From Ruegeria profundi (GTDB taxonomy: Bacteria; Pseudomonadota; Alphaproteobacteria; Rhodobacterales; Rhodobacteraceae), in contig NZ_LQBP01000006.1 in NCBI RefSeq assembly GCF_001507545.1, forward strand, positions 243,598 to 307,597: DNA of 64,000 nucleotides. Direction: 5' to 3'. Below the pieces are notes generated by a model that was not told where the DNA came from, ran no database searches, and saw only the letters and a list, made by a program, of their open reading frames with translations. Every line of letters starts with the position of its first letter. Positions within the stretch are counted from its first letter, which is position 1. The position numbers were made by a program, and so were the translations under genes. Below are positions 1-9,023 of this stretch, one piece after another.

Positions 1-530
1 GAAAGCTGCGATTTCGCGTCGGGGCCAAGCGCGGGCTCAGTGCCGTTCTTGCGCACCTCGGCCAAACGACGCAGGATTGCATGAGAATACTGGATCGGTG
101 CTGGCATCAGCGCAGGTGTCTCAGTGGTGGCATAGCCGAACATGATGCCCTGATCGCCAGCGCCTTCTTCTTTTTCGTCCGAGGCATCCACACCCTGCGC
201 AATATGGGCGGATTGTTCATGCAGCAGGTTCGTCACCTCGACGGTTTCGTGGTGGAACTTGTCCTGCTCATACCCGATATCCTTGATACAGGCGCGCGCG
301 ATCTCATCAATGCGGCCCATGTAATCGTGCAGCTTTTCCTGATCAGACAGACCTACTTCTCCACCAATGACGACGCGGTCAGTGGTTGCAAAGGTTTCGC
401 ACGCCACGCGTGCTTCGGGTTCTTCTTTCAGAAATGCATCAAGTACAGCATCCGAGATTCGGTCGCAAACCTTATCCGGGTGCCCTTCGGATACGGACTC
501 CGAAGTGAATGTGTAGTTCTGTCTGGACAT
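1..530 (-). CDS. metK: S-adenosylmethionine synthetase (MetK), 3' end cut by window edge
   Basis: Makes S-adenosylmethionine from methionine and ATP in the cytoplasm. Read on the minus strand from the ATG at 530, the protein opens with [20 protein letters not shown], the MetK N-terminus with the catalytic GHPDK segment. About 176 residues are present, including the GDQGIMFGY signature near residues 130-140. The C-terminal half lies outside the window. A SAM/SAH-type riboswitch sits in the 5' leader and ends at the ribosome-binding site, so expression is probably shut off when SAM or SAH accumulates. lnt lies 96 bp upstream in the same direction. No other reading of this stretch competes; the plus-strand open frame over it is a shadow. 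Confidence 0.97.
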   Translation of the reverse strand, partial: MSRQNYTFTSESVSEGHPDKVCDRISDAVLDAFLKEEPEARVACETFATTDRVVIGGEVGLSDQEKLHDYMGRIDEIARACIKDIGYEQDKFHHETVEVTNLLHEQSAHIAQGVDASDEKEEGAGDQGIMFGYATTETPALMPAPIQYSHAILRRLAEVRKNGTEPALGPDAKSQL

Positions 531-535
531 GAAAG

Positions 536-582
536 TGCTCCATTAAGATTTCCCCATCACGCCAGGAAGCCGTTGTGACGGG
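536..582 (-). promoter_or_regulatory. SAM/SAH riboswitch in the metK leader
   Basis: On the minus strand, just before metK, the leader reads CGTCAC-AACGGCTTCCTGGC-GTGATG, then a short linker, then AATGGAGCA. CGTCAC pairs with GTGATG. The conserved loop AACGGCTTCCTGGC and the downstream GGAGCA element match the SAM/SAH class as I recall it (a short hairpin forming a pseudoknot with the Shine-Dalgarno region, found upstream of metK in Rhodobacterales). GGAG is also the metK ribosome-binding site, 6-10 bases before the ATG, so ligand binding would mask it: translational feedback. The match to the known class is from memory, not from a covariance search. Confidence 0.9.
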
Positions 583-626
583 CTTTCGAGGGGATACGCG
601 CAGTAAACCAAAGGGTCAATCGGTAA

Positions 627-2123
627 TTAAGAATGATCCCGCCGCACGTTGCGCCAAAGCAGCGCGAACATAGCCGCCAGCAGGACAAATACGGGAACAT
701 CCCCGATCCGCGAGTATACAGTTGGGTCATGCGGTGCAGGCAGTTTTGCATCAATGAACCCTGCCTGCCCCAAAGGCAGCGCGTCCGTGATGCGCCCCAA
801 CGGGTCGATCATCGCCGACACGCCTGTATTGGCAGACCGCATCATGGGCAATCCTTGCTCAATCGCCCGCATCCGTGCCTGTGCAAGATGCTGATACGGG
901 CCAGACCAAGTGCCGAACCAGGCATCATTGGTGACTTGCAGCAAAAAGTCCGCACGCCCCGGTGCGGACAAGATATCCTGTGTAAAAACAGCCTCGTAAC
1001 AAATCAGCGGCAACGCCTTACCCAGTTTACCAGCATCTATCAAAGCCGCCCCGGGACCAGAGCTGAACCCATGCCCCGCTGTGGTCGCCATACCGTGAAT
1101 CCCGAACTCTGCCATGAGGTTTCCCAACGGCACGTATTCTCCGAAGGGGGCAAGGTGGTGCTTGTCATACAGCCCGGCCTGCTGGCCGGTCTCATCCAAG
1201 TAGATCATCGAGTTGTAGATACGTGGCCCATCCCCCCGCTGAATTCCCAAAAACACAGGTGTTCCCTGTGCAGCATCAACAACTGCGTTGAGATAAGGTT
1301 GAGCGCTGCCCAACCATGCCGGGATCGACGTCTCAGGCCAGACGATCAGGTCAGGCCGTGGGGCCGCCGCAGTGAACTCGATCTGACGCGCGAAGAACAC
1401 AGGCGCATAATCCGGATCCCATTTCTGATGCTGAGGTGCGTTAGGTTGAACAAGCCGTACGACATGATCAGTCTCTGTCACCTCTGGACGCGAACTGGCG
1501 TAAACCAGTGCAAAGCAAGCAGCGCCGACTGTAAAGCCCAGCGGCAGGACAAAACCGCCGCGCTGCGTCAACGCAGCACCCAAAGGCAGCGTCGCAAGCA
1601 GCGTCACTGCCCCCAAACCGTAAGGCCCAAACAACGACAAAACCTGCGCCATTGGCGAGCCAACCCATACCTGCGCCAGCCCTGCCCAAGGAAAACCGGT
1701 CAACACATAGCCACGGGCGCATTCTGTCAAGGACACCGCCAAGGCCAGAAAAACCGCCTGAGACACCATGCGCGCCCCCGGGCACCGTGCGATCCAAAAG
1801 GCAAGTGCCCAGAACAGGGCCAGCCCGCCCGCCATGAAGACCAACGCAAACGGTGCCATCCAGGCGTGCCGCTCGGCATCCACGAAGAAAGGCTCGGTGA
1901 TCCAACTGAGCCCATGCGCGAAGTAGCCGGTTGCAAAAAACCAACCAATCCACGCCGCCTGACCGCGCGTTTCGGTCGACAGAAACAAAGGCGGCAGCAG
2001 CACCAGCGCAACTGATGTTGCAGCCCATATCCCGAAAGGTGCAAGACCAAACGCCGCCACAACGCCAAGCAAAGACGCCAGAACCAGTCTCAGCCAAAAC
2101 GGCCAACCCTTGGCTGGGTTCAT
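627..2123 (-). CDS. lnt: Apolipoprotein N-acyltransferase
   Basis: Inner-membrane enzyme that adds the third acyl chain to the N-terminal cysteine of lipoproteins, the last step after Lgt and LspA. The 498 residues are normal for the family. About seven hydrophobic segments lie in residues 10-210 and at the C-terminus (about 475-490), flanking a nitrilase-fold domain at about 215-460. The catalytic Glu-Lys-Cys triad is visible as E264 (VWPETS), K321 (YDKHHL) and C375 (LICYEA). It starts inside the last codons of corC (4-bp ATGA overlap), so the two are translationally coupled. metK and its riboswitch follow downstream on the same strand. Confidence 0.95.
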   Translation of the reverse strand: MNPAKGWPFWLRLVLASLLGVVAAFGLAPFGIWAATSVALVLLPPLFLSTETRGQAAWIGWFFATGYFAHGLSWITEPFFVDAERHAWMAPFALVFMAGGLALFWALAFWIARCPGARMVSQAVFLALAVSLTECARGYVLTGFPWAGLAQVWVGSPMAQVLSLFGPYGLGAVTLLATLPLGAALTQRGGFVLPLGFTVGAACFALVYASSRPEVTETDHVVRLVQPNAPQHQKWDPDYAPVFFARQIEFTAAAPRPDLIVWPETSIPAWLGSAQPYLNAVVDAAQGTPVFLGIQRGDGPRIYNSMIYLDETGQQAGLYDKHHLAPFGEYVPLGNLMAEFGIHGMATTAGHGFSSGPGAALIDAGKLGKALPLICYEAVFTQDILSAPGRADFLLQVTNDAWFGTWSGPYQHLAQARMRAIEQGLPMMRSANTGVSAMIDPLGRITDALPLGQAGFIDAKLPAPHDPTVYSRIGDVPVFVLLAAMFALLWRNVRRDHS

Positions 2124-3007
2124 GCGGCACGGCCCGGCAACATGACCTTCAAACGTTTGATCCGGCGTGCGTCGGCATCAATCACTTCGAATTCCGGACC
2201 TTCGGGGTGCAGAACAACCTCGCCCCGCGCGGGCACGCGACCCGACAGCATGAAAACCAGCCCACCCAACGTGTCGATCTCTTCTTCATCCACGTCTTCG
2301 TGACTGGTAAGCGAGCGTCCGATTTCCGCTTCGAACTCTTCCAATGGAACACGCGCCTGCACGATATAGCAGCCGGGCTTTTCCTGAACCCAAAGCTGAT
2401 CTTCATCCGCGTCATGCTCGTCAGCGATTTCACCCACGACCTGTTCAATGAGGTCTTCGATGGTCAGCAACCCGTCAACACCGCCATATTCATCGATCAC
2501 CAGCGCCATGTGGCGACGCTCGGTCTGCATCTTGGTAAGCAGCACGCCAATCGGCATCGAGGGCGGAACAAACAGCAATGTCCGAAGCATTGACACCAGA
2601 TCGAACTCGGTCGACCCGCCATTGAACCCGTGGGTAAGCGCAAAGTCCTTGAGATGCACGAAACCCAAAGGCGTATCCAACGTGCCCTCGTAAACCGGTA
2701 TCCGGGATAGGCCGCTGTCACGGAACACCTGCGCCAGCTCGTCTTTCGTGATGGTCGAGGGGACAGAGATGATCTCAGCCGTGGGGATGGCCACGTCTTC
2801 GACCCGCATCCGTCGCAGATTGATCATGCCGCGCGGCTGCACCTTGTCGACATCTTGTCCGTTCGTCACCTGGACCTCATCCTCGCTCTGCGGCGAGAAC
2901 GCATCCACTATTCTAGAGAAGATGCCAACTTTCTCTTTGCCAGCATCACCGCCGTTCGTAGGTTGCGCGCTCTGCGCCGCCATAGAACTGCCGTCTGTAT
3001 CACCCAT
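2120..3007 (-). CDS. corC: CorC/HlyC-family protein with paired CBS domains
   Basis: Soluble member of the CorC/hemolysin-C family, linked to Mg2+/Co2+ efflux and, in this gene neighbourhood, to the envelope genes lnt and ybeY. The 295-residue protein has a charged N-terminal arm (1-60), two CBS domains (about 67-125 and 140-195; DEYGGVDGLLTIEDL lies in the second) and a C-terminal CorC_HlyC transporter-associated domain (about 207-290). No membrane segment precedes the CBS pair, unlike the larger membrane-anchored members of the family. It lies 35 bp after ybeY and overlaps lnt by 4 bp. Family is certain; the ion-efflux role is inferred. Confidence 0.9.
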   Translation of the reverse strand: MGDTDGSSMAAQSAQPTNGGDAGKEKVGIFSRIVDAFSPQSEDEVQVTNGQDVDKVQPRGMINLRRMRVEDVAIPTAEIISVPSTITKDELAQVFRDSGLSRIPVYEGTLDTPLGFVHLKDFALTHGFNGGSTEFDLVSMLRTLLFVPPSMPIGVLLTKMQTERRHMALVIDEYGGVDGLLTIEDLIEQVVGEIADEHDADEDQLWVQEKPGCYIVQARVPLEEFEAEIGRSLTSHEDVDEEEIDTLGGLVFMLSGRVPARGEVVLHPEGPEFEVIDADARRIKRLKVMLPGRAA

Positions 3008-3042
3008 TGTCCTGTTCCAAAAAATCGGCCGTTGTGGCCCGT

Positions 3043-3537
3043 CTATATCCTATATGGGTCATCGACACCCATTTTGCCAAGTATAGCGACCTCAACCCTT
3101 TCCATCAAAGTGGCGTCGGGGTCACGAATATGATCGTAGCCCAATAAGTGTAACGTCCCGTGAACAATCAGATGCCTGACGTGATCATCCATCGGTTTTC
3201 CGGCGTTTTCCGCTTCTCGCGCGCATGTCTCATAAGCAATCGCGATATCCCCCAGCGCGATTTCCCCTGAGAAATCCGCTGCCGGAGATGTTGGAACCTG
3301 CCCCGGATCCTCTGCCGACAGATCCTCGGACGGCCAGCTGAGTACATTTGTCGGCACAGGCTTTTCCCGGAACTCTGCGTTCAGCTCAGCGATCCGTGCA
3401 TCGTCACAGGCCAGCAGACTGATTTCGCATAGATCGCTGTCCAAGCCGCAATAATCCAGCACGGCCTGGATGGACTGCGTGGCCAAGGGTTCCAGCCCTT
3501 GCCAGCGCGCATCTTCAATGGTCAGTTCGAGGTTCAT
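3043..3537 (-). CDS. ybeY: rRNA maturation endoribonuclease YbeY
   Basis: Single-strand endoribonuclease used in 16S rRNA 3'-end maturation and 70S quality control. The zinc-site motif HGTLHLLGYDH is visible with H126, H130 and H136, preceded by the RHLIV segment. Length (164 residues) is normal. It lies 33 bp downstream of phoH and 35 bp upstream of corC in the conserved miaB-phoH-ybeY-corC-lnt order. Start ATG at 3537. Confidence 0.95.
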   Translation of the reverse strand: MNLELTIEDARWQGLEPLATQSIQAVLDYCGLDSDLCEISLLACDDARIAELNAEFREKPVPTNVLSWPSEDLSAEDPGQVPTSPAADFSGEIALGDIAIAYETCAREAENAGKPMDDHVRHLIVHGTLHLLGYDHIRDPDATLMERVEVAILGKMGVDDPYRI

Positions 3538-3570
3538 GTTACGACGCCCAAAGCATACAGCCCCGGACGT

Positions 3571-4593
3571 TTAACCCGCCTCGCGGCCTGAGTCGGCCTC
3601 ATACGCTTCGATGATGGCGGCGACAAGCGGATGCCGCACCACGTCTTTAGAGGTGAAGTAATTGAAGCTGATATTGGGGATCGTTTTTAGCAGACGCTCG
3701 GCATCCGCAAGCCCAGACTGGACCCCACGCGGCAAATCCACCTGCGACCTGTCACCGGTTATCACCATCCGGCTGCCTTCGCCGAGACGCGTCAGGAACA
3801 TCTTCATCTGCATGGTTGTCGCGTTCTGCGCCTCATCCAAAACCACGAACGCATTGGCCAATGTCCGCCCTCGCATAAATGCCAGCGGCGCGATTTCGAT
3901 ACGCTTTTCCTCGATCAATTTGGCCAGTTGCTTGCCGGGAAGAAAGTCGTTCAACGCATCATAAAGCGGCTGCATGTACGGATCGACCTTGTCCTTCATG
4001 TCACCCGGCAGATAGCCCAGCTTTTCACCAGCTTCGACCGCGGGACGGCTGAGGATGATCCGATCTACATGCCCGCCAATAAACATCGAAACACCTACGG
4101 CGACGGCCAGATACGTCTTGCCAGTCCCGGCCGGGCCAATGCCAAAGGCCAGTTCGTTGCTGAATAGCGATTGAACATACGCCTTTTGCGCATCCGTGCG
4201 TGGTTCAACCAGTTTTTTCCTTGTCTTTATCTCGACCGTGCCGCCTCTGAACATCTCAAGCTGATCACCGTCGCGGCTGCCGGTTCCTTGTTCCGATACG
4301 CCCATCCGAAGCTCACGGTCTACATCAGCGGCCTCTACATCGCGACCGCCTTCCAGACGGGTATAGAGCGCCTGCAAAACCTCGATCGCCTGTTTCTGAG
4401 CGTCTTCATCGCCCATGACGGCCAACTGATTGCCGCGACGCACAATCTGGACGGACAGCTTTTGCTCGATGTCGGTTAGATTGCGGTCATACTCACCGCA
4501 CAAATCAATCAACAACCGGTTGTCAGGGAATTCAACAAACGCCTCGCGCGGGGGCATGTCATCTTGCGGTGGGGTAAGGGCACCGATGGCCAA
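3571..4593 (-). CDS. phoH: PhoH-family P-loop ATPase/RNase helper, TTG start
   Basis: PhoH-like NTPase, functionally tied to YbeY in RNA metabolism. Numbered from the chosen start, Walker A is GPAGTGKT at residues 153-160 and Walker B ends in VLDEAQN around 251-257; the PhoH ATPase domain covers about 125-335. The frame stays open to a GTG at 4659, but that has no ribosome-binding site, whereas the TTG at 4593 is preceded by AGGAG with a 6-base spacer (AGGAGAACGGA-TTG) and begins MAIGALTPPQ. This gives 340 residues, normal for the family. It lies between the outer-membrane barrel gene upstream and ybeY downstream. Confidence 0.93.
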   Translation of the reverse strand: MAIGALTPPQDDMPPREAFVEFPDNRLLIDLCGEYDRNLTDIEQKLSVQIVRRGNQLAVMGDEDAQKQAIEVLQALYTRLEGGRDVEAADVDRELRMGVSEQGTGSRDGDQLEMFRGGTVEIKTRKKLVEPRTDAQKAYVQSLFSNELAFGIGPAGTGKTYLAVAVGVSMFIGGHVDRIILSRPAVEAGEKLGYLPGDMKDKVDPYMQPLYDALNDFLPGKQLAKLIEEKRIEIAPLAFMRGRTLANAFVVLDEAQNATTMQMKMFLTRLGEGSRMVITGDRSQVDLPRGVQSGLADAERLLKTIPNISFNYFTSKDVVRHPLVAAIIEAYEADSGREAG

Positions 4594-4727
4594 TCCGTTC
4601 TCCTGTCTTGGCGTTAATGCTCCAAGCGTAGACAACAATTCTCGGTGGGCGCAAGCCACAGTTTCATTTTTTAAGAAACGGATGGTAAAACCGCCGAAAC
4701 CGGGTCCGTCTACAACAGTTGGCGGTC

Positions 4728-5492
4728 TCAGAACGTATAGTTCAATCCAAAGCGTAAACCGCAGTATTTAGGAGTTGATTTGGTCGAGAAGCCATTGCCG
4801 AATTCAACCTCACGCGAGTCGAACTGCACGTATTCAAACTCACCCGTGATGGACCAATTGTTATTCAGCCTGTGTTCTGCACCAATGCTCGCCGAGAAGC
4901 CATCGCGCGTGCCGCTGTCTGAAAAAGTTTGAATCGTCGGCCCCAATGCCAGACCGCTTGTGGTTGTCACGTCGCCCTGCACATAACCGACAGTAAGGAA
5001 ATACAGAAGCTTGCCGCTTTTGTTCGTTAAACCGTTGCGAAAGCGCAACGAGATGATGTCCGAAACTTCGGACCCTCCAGAAACCGTAACAGAGCCAATA
5101 TCTGTCGATGCGTCGTCTTCTATCTTGCCAAAATCGTATCCGATTTCAAATCCATAGACATAATCGCGCCCGCCGGTCACAGGTACACTGCCACGCCATC
5201 CCCCGCGGAGACCACCATAGCCGCCTTTCAAATCCAGCTCGCCTATCGCAAATACATCTGCAGGGGTACGAAGACCAAACTGATCCGTTCCAGTGGACGC
5301 GTAGCCCGCGCTCAGCCCAAGATAGAACGCGCTTACATCAGCATCCAGGCGTTTCGGACTGGCAACCGGCGGATCAGTCAGCCCAGTATTCAGGTTGCCT
5401 GCAAACGTCGCACCGGAAAGAAATGAAAGCACCAGCATGATCGGGGCTAAGAATCGCATGTTGGGTGCAAAGCAACGCGTCAGGGTTTCCAC
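4728..5492 (-). CDS. Outer-membrane beta-barrel protein (OmpA/porin-like barrel), function unknown
   Basis: Secreted barrel protein of about 254 residues. A hydrophobic signal segment (MRFLAPIMLVLSFLSG) ends in ATFA, with cleavage expected just after. The mature part has alternating strands such as GGLRGGWRGSVP and WSITGEFEYVQF, and ends in NYTF with a terminal phenylalanine, the usual signal for barrel insertion. The start used is the GTG at 5492, which has GGAGG 6 bases upstream; the ATG at 5459 would give a tighter signal peptide but no clear ribosome-binding site. It sits between miaB and phoH, an insertion into an otherwise conserved order. No specific substrate can be named. Confidence 0.85.
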   Translation of the reverse strand: METLTRCFAPNMRFLAPIMLVLSFLSGATFAGNLNTGLTDPPVASPKRLDADVSAFYLGLSAGYASTGTDQFGLRTPADVFAIGELDLKGGYGGLRGGWRGSVPVTGGRDYVYGFEIGYDFGKIEDDASTDIGSVTVSGGSEVSDIISLRFRNGLTNKSGKLLYFLTVGYVQGDVTTTSGLALGPTIQTFSDSGTRDGFSASIGAEHRLNNNWSITGEFEYVQFDSREVEFGNGFSTKSTPKYCGLRFGLNYTF

Positions 5493-5664
5493 TCGTCTCC
5501 TCCATCGACCCAACAAACAGGTCAGCACAGTACGTAGCTTTGGGAACCAATGACCCGGTTCAAAAAACTAATCTTTCTGGGAACATAGTTGCCAGCCATA
5601 AATCAAGGGTTAATGACTGGAATAAATCCTGACTATGGCTTTCAAACAGCACTTGTTTTCAGCT

Positions 5665-6984
5665 TCAGATCAGTTTGCCAGCCAGCGAATTCGCACCTGA
5701 GTTTGTGATCCGTACGTCCCTTAGTTCGCCCACTGCAACATCGGCATCGGATACGTGAACCGAATGTAAATACTCGGATTTTCCGACCATTTGCCCAGCG
5801 AGACGGCCGGGTTTTTCGAAAAGCACGCTGACCTTGCGCCCAACCATTGCATCCTGAATTTCGCGCTGATGCTGCGTGATCAGAGCCTGCAAACGCTGTA
5901 GGCGATCATCCGCTACGTCGGGGTCCACCTGGGACCGCTCGGCTGCAGGTGTGCCCGGGCGGGTGGAGTACTTAAACGAGTAGGCATAGCCGTATTTGAC
6001 CTCTTGCACGAGGTCCAAGGTCGCCTGAAAATCTTCTTCGGTTTCTTCAGGGAAGCCGACGATGAAATCGCCAGACATCACGATATCAGGACGTGCGGCG
6101 CGAATACGCTCGATCAGACGAAGGTAGCTTTCGGCTGTATGGCTGCGGTTCATGCGCTTTAGAATACGGTCTGATCCCGACTGCACCGGCAGGTGCAAAT
6201 ACGGCATCAGCTTGTTGCAGGTTCCGTGCGCTTCGATCAGGTCATCTGCCATGTCATTGGGGTGCGAGGTGGTAAAGCGGATACGTTCCAACCCATCAAC
6301 CTTGTTCAATTCCCAGATCAATCCCGCAAGGGTCATATCACCGTTGGGTCCGGCCCCGTGATAGGCATTCACGTTCTGACCCAACAGAGTGATCTCGCGC
6401 ACACCACGTTCAACCAGATCTTGCGCCTCACGAATGATGCGATCCGCTGGTCGGCTCACCTCGGCCCCGCGCGTATAGGGCACAACACAGAAGGCACAGA
6501 ATTTGTCACAGCCTTCCTGAACAGTCAGGAACGCTGTCGGGCCGCGTTTTGCCTTTGGGCGGTTCTTGAGCTTTTCGAATTTGTCTTCCTCGGGGAAATC
6601 CGTGTCCAGCGCTTTGGCGCCAGTGCGCGTCTTCGCCTCCATCTCGGGTAGCCGATGGTAGCTTTGCGGCCCCACAACCAAATCGACCAAAGGCTGTCGG
6701 CGCATGATCTCTTCGCCCTCAGCCTGCGCAACACATCCTGCCACGCCGATCTTGAGGTCGGGCTTTTCCGCCTTCAACCCTTTGAACCGACCAAGCTCGG
6801 AATAGACCTTTTCAGCAGCTTTTTCCCGGATGTGGCAGGTGTTCAGCAGGATCATATCCGCGTCTTCCGGGCTTTTGGTTTCAACATAGCCCTGCCCGCC
6901 CAGCGTCTCGGACATACGTTCGCTGTCATAGACGTTCATCTGGCAACCATAGGTTTTGATGTACAGCTTTTTGGGTTCTGACAT
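5665..6984 (-). CDS. miaB: tRNA-2-methylthio-N6-(dimethylallyl)adenosine synthase MiaB
   Basis: Radical-SAM methylthiotransferase that modifies i6A37 of tRNAs. The 439-residue protein starts at ATG 6984 ([14 protein letters not shown]); the longer open frame to 7110 adds an unconserved tail. Cysteines C14, C50 and C84 form the auxiliary [4Fe-4S] site of the N-terminal MTTase domain. C159, C163 and C166 (CDKFCAFC) bind the radical-SAM cluster. A TRAM domain lies at about residues 375-435. It is divergent from the gene at 7105 and upstream of the barrel gene. Confidence 0.96.
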   Translation of the reverse strand: MSEPKKLYIKTYGCQMNVYDSERMSETLGGQGYVETKSPEDADMILLNTCHIREKAAEKVYSELGRFKGLKAEKPDLKIGVAGCVAQAEGEEIMRRQPLVDLVVGPQSYHRLPEMEAKTRTGAKALDTDFPEEDKFEKLKNRPKAKRGPTAFLTVQEGCDKFCAFCVVPYTRGAEVSRPADRIIREAQDLVERGVREITLLGQNVNAYHGAGPNGDMTLAGLIWELNKVDGLERIRFTTSHPNDMADDLIEAHGTCNKLMPYLHLPVQSGSDRILKRMNRSHTAESYLRLIERIRAARPDIVMSGDFIVGFPEETEEDFQATLDLVQEVKYGYAYSFKYSTRPGTPAAERSQVDPDVADDRLQRLQALITQHQREIQDAMVGRKVSVLFEKPGRLAGQMVGKSEYLHSVHVSDADVAVGELRDVRITNSGANSLAGKLI

Positions 6985-7104
6985 GGGTATGGCCTTTGCG
7001 TCCGCGGGATCGGCGTCATCTATACCCGACGAACGCCGCTTGCAATGCCAAGGCGGATACCCGATTTTGAACGCAGATTCCAGCCGAGTGGAACCGGACA
7101 GGCA

Positions 7105-7968
7105 ATGCAATACTACTCATTCGACGTTTTCCTGAACTCAGGTAGATCAGCCCTTGCCGAAGGTCCTGTTGCGCTCATTTTTGCCGAGGACAACATCGAG
7201 GTCGACAGCACCCTCCGGCATCATCTGCATCTTGGCTTCAAGTCCGTGATTGCCTTCATGCCACAAGACTTTACGCTGGACCCCGCGCTTGTGGACCGTA
7301 TCCACCGCGTCAACCTGACCTGTGTTCCCGGCGCGATCGTCTTCAACACCATCAACCGGATCATTCAGGCCGCTCCGAACATCTGGATGTACTACTGCTA
7401 CAACGCCGAATACCTGTTCTTTCCGTTTTGTGAGACCCGCACGGTTGGCGAATTGCTGACCTTCCACGCCGAGGAACGCCGGGACGCGATGCTGACCCAC
7501 GTAATCGACCTGTATGCCGATGACCTGAACAGTTTTCCAAATGGCGTGTCCCCGGAGCGCGCGATGTTGGACAGAACAGGATATTATGCCCACACGCGCC
7601 ACGACGCAGAAGGGCACCCGGTCGAGCGGCAATTGGATATGTCGGGCGGTCTGCGCTGGCGATTCGAGGATCACATTCCGTATGAGCGCCGGCGGATTGA
7701 CCGCATCGCTTTGTTCAAATCGCAAAATGGTCTGGAACTCCGCCCCGATCACACGTTCAACGAGCCGGAATACAACACCTACTCGTGCCCCTGGCACCAC
7801 AATCTGACCGCAGCCGTATGTTCATTCCGCGCGGCCAAGGCACTGAAAAGCAACGCAGGCTCGACCTTCGATATCCCAAGCTTTTGCTGGCAAAACTCGG
7901 TGCCCTTTCAGTGGACGTCAGGCCAATTGCTTGATCTTGGACTCATTGAGCCGGGGCAATGGTTCTGA
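7105..7968 (+). CDS. Conserved hypothetical protein, possibly a glycosyltransferase-like fold
   Basis: I do not recognise this with confidence. From the ATG at 7105 (ACAGG shortly upstream) it gives 287 residues, soluble, without signal peptide or membrane segment. The N-terminal part (LALIF-type strands, [13 protein letters not shown]) looks like an alternating strand/helix nucleotide-binding region. Later there are a short [10 protein letters not shown] segment and conserved-looking Trp/His/Cys positions ([17 protein letters not shown]). A GT-A-like glycosyltransferase role is a guess. It converges on the PhyH-like gene with 2 bp between the stop codons and is divergent from miaB. Confidence 0.6.
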   Translation: MQYYSFDVFLNSGRSALAEGPVALIFAEDNIEVDSTLRHHLHLGFKSVIAFMPQDFTLDPALVDRIHRVNLTCVPGAIVFNTINRIIQAAPNIWMYYCYNAEYLFFPFCETRTVGELLTFHAEERRDAMLTHVIDLYADDLNSFPNGVSPERAMLDRTGYYAHTRHDAEGHPVERQLDMSGGLRWRFEDHIPYERRRIDRIALFKSQNGLELRPDHTFNEPEYNTYSCPWHHNLTAAVCSFRAAKALKSNAGSTFDIPSFCWQNSVPFQWTSGQLLDLGLIEPGQWF

Positions 7969-7970
7969 GG

Positions 7971-8768
7971 TCAACGCCTGAGCAGCACTGGGAACCAATC
8001 TTCACGCAGGCGCTGGCCGGGGGTCATGTCGTGTCCGGGAAACGGCGGCGAAGTCCGGCCCGGACGTTCGACATAGCGCGCGTCATCCCCGACCAAGCGC
8101 AGTGAAAACGCCCGGCGACGACTATCGGACCGGTTTCCGCGCGCGCCATGAAGCGTACGGTAATTGAACGCCACCGCGTCACCCGGCTCCATTTCGTACT
8201 CGACGACCGTCATCCCCTCGGCATCCGGGTCCGGGACGGGAATGTACTGACCCTCATCCGGAAAGAATCCCTCTTCCGACACCCAGCGGGTGGGCAAGAC
8301 CTCTTTGTCCCACAGATGCGACCCAGCCACGCAACGCAGCGTGGCTTCTCGCACCGGGTCAAGTGGCGACCAAAAGCTGATCGTTTGCTGACCTTCGACA
8401 AAATAGTACGGCCCGTCCTGATGCCATGGGGTGGCCATCGACGTGCCGGGCTCTTTCACCAGTACATGATCGTGGAATACCTGCACGGTTCGCGATTGCA
8501 TCAAGTCCGCCGCGACTTCGGCGGCCGGAGAGTTCTCGATGACGTTTCGAAATTGATCAATCCGAGACCAGTTGCAATAGTCATCGAAGAACAATCCTGT
8601 CTCGCCCTGTTTTCTGTTGTCCGACGCGTACGGGCCCGGATTCGTCATATTTTCGGCCACACCGTCTTTGAGGTCTTCAACATGATCAGAGAAAAGACCT
8701 TTGATCAGAACGACACCGTCGCGCTGATAGGTATCGATCATCTCTTGCGTGACCAATGGGTGCGTCAT
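7971..8768 (-). CDS. Phytanoyl-CoA dioxygenase (PhyH)-family Fe(II)/2-oxoglutarate oxygenase
   Basis: Cupin-fold oxygenase that uses Fe(II) and 2-oxoglutarate to hydroxylate a small substrate. In the 265-residue protein the facial triad is visible as H116 and D118 (WHQDGP) and H207 (TLHGARGN), with the 2-oxoglutarate-binding arginine in the RRRAF segment about ten residues later. The length suits the ectoine-hydroxylase/PhyH group, but the ectoine biosynthesis genes expected beside ectD are absent, so the substrate is unknown. GGAGACAGGC precedes the ATG at 8768. Confidence 0.85.
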   Translation of the reverse strand: MTHPLVTQEMIDTYQRDGVVLIKGLFSDHVEDLKDGVAENMTNPGPYASDNRKQGETGLFFDDYCNWSRIDQFRNVIENSPAAEVAADLMQSRTVQVFHDHVLVKEPGTSMATPWHQDGPYYFVEGQQTISFWSPLDPVREATLRCVAGSHLWDKEVLPTRWVSEEGFFPDEGQYIPVPDPDAEGMTVVEYEMEPGDAVAFNYRTLHGARGNRSDSRRRAFSLRLVGDDARYVERPGRTSPPFPGHDMTPGQRLREDWFPVLLRR

Positions 8769-8914
8769 GCCTGTCTCCGTTCCGTAGGCCTGCGTGATCT
8801 GGGCATGAGACTGCCCCGGTGTTCAACCCATATCTTAAAGGAAACGCGTGGTACTGGGTATCTGACTACAGGCGCACGACTCCGCACCAAGCGGCTGGGT
8901 GTTTTCAACACTGG

Positions 8915-8926
8915 ACCTCCGGAGGT
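8915..8926. repeat. 12-bp perfect palindrome ACCTCCGGAGGT upstream of the PhyH-like gene
   Basis: ACCTCCGGAGGT reads the same on both strands. It lies in the 255-bp gap between the end of irr and the start of the PhyH-like gene, about 147 bp before that start. A dimeric regulator could bind it, but there is no second copy and no direct evidence. Apart from this site and the irr tail I see nothing in the gap. Confidence 0.3.
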
Positions 8927-9023
8927 GCCGACACCAATGCATCTTTCGTCTGCGCGCCACAGCAGTGTTCGTCGCAGATCAGACATGTTCCGAAACCGTT
9001 TTGACCGCCTAAGAAACGTTACG

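Noticed and set aside
81..578. Plus-strand open frame of 165 codons over the metK start
   Set aside because: It lies antisense to metK and its riboswitch, shows no protein-family features and has no ribosome-binding site.
633..2015. Plus-strand frame of 460 codons antisense to lnt
   Set aside because: Composition is typical of the reverse frame of a GC-rich gene; the minus frame is a complete Lnt with its catalytic triad.
8765..8986. 73-codon minus frame overlapping the PhyH-like start by 4 bp
   Set aside because: The 4-bp overlap is suggestive, but the product is arginine-rich, has no domain and no ribosome-binding site.
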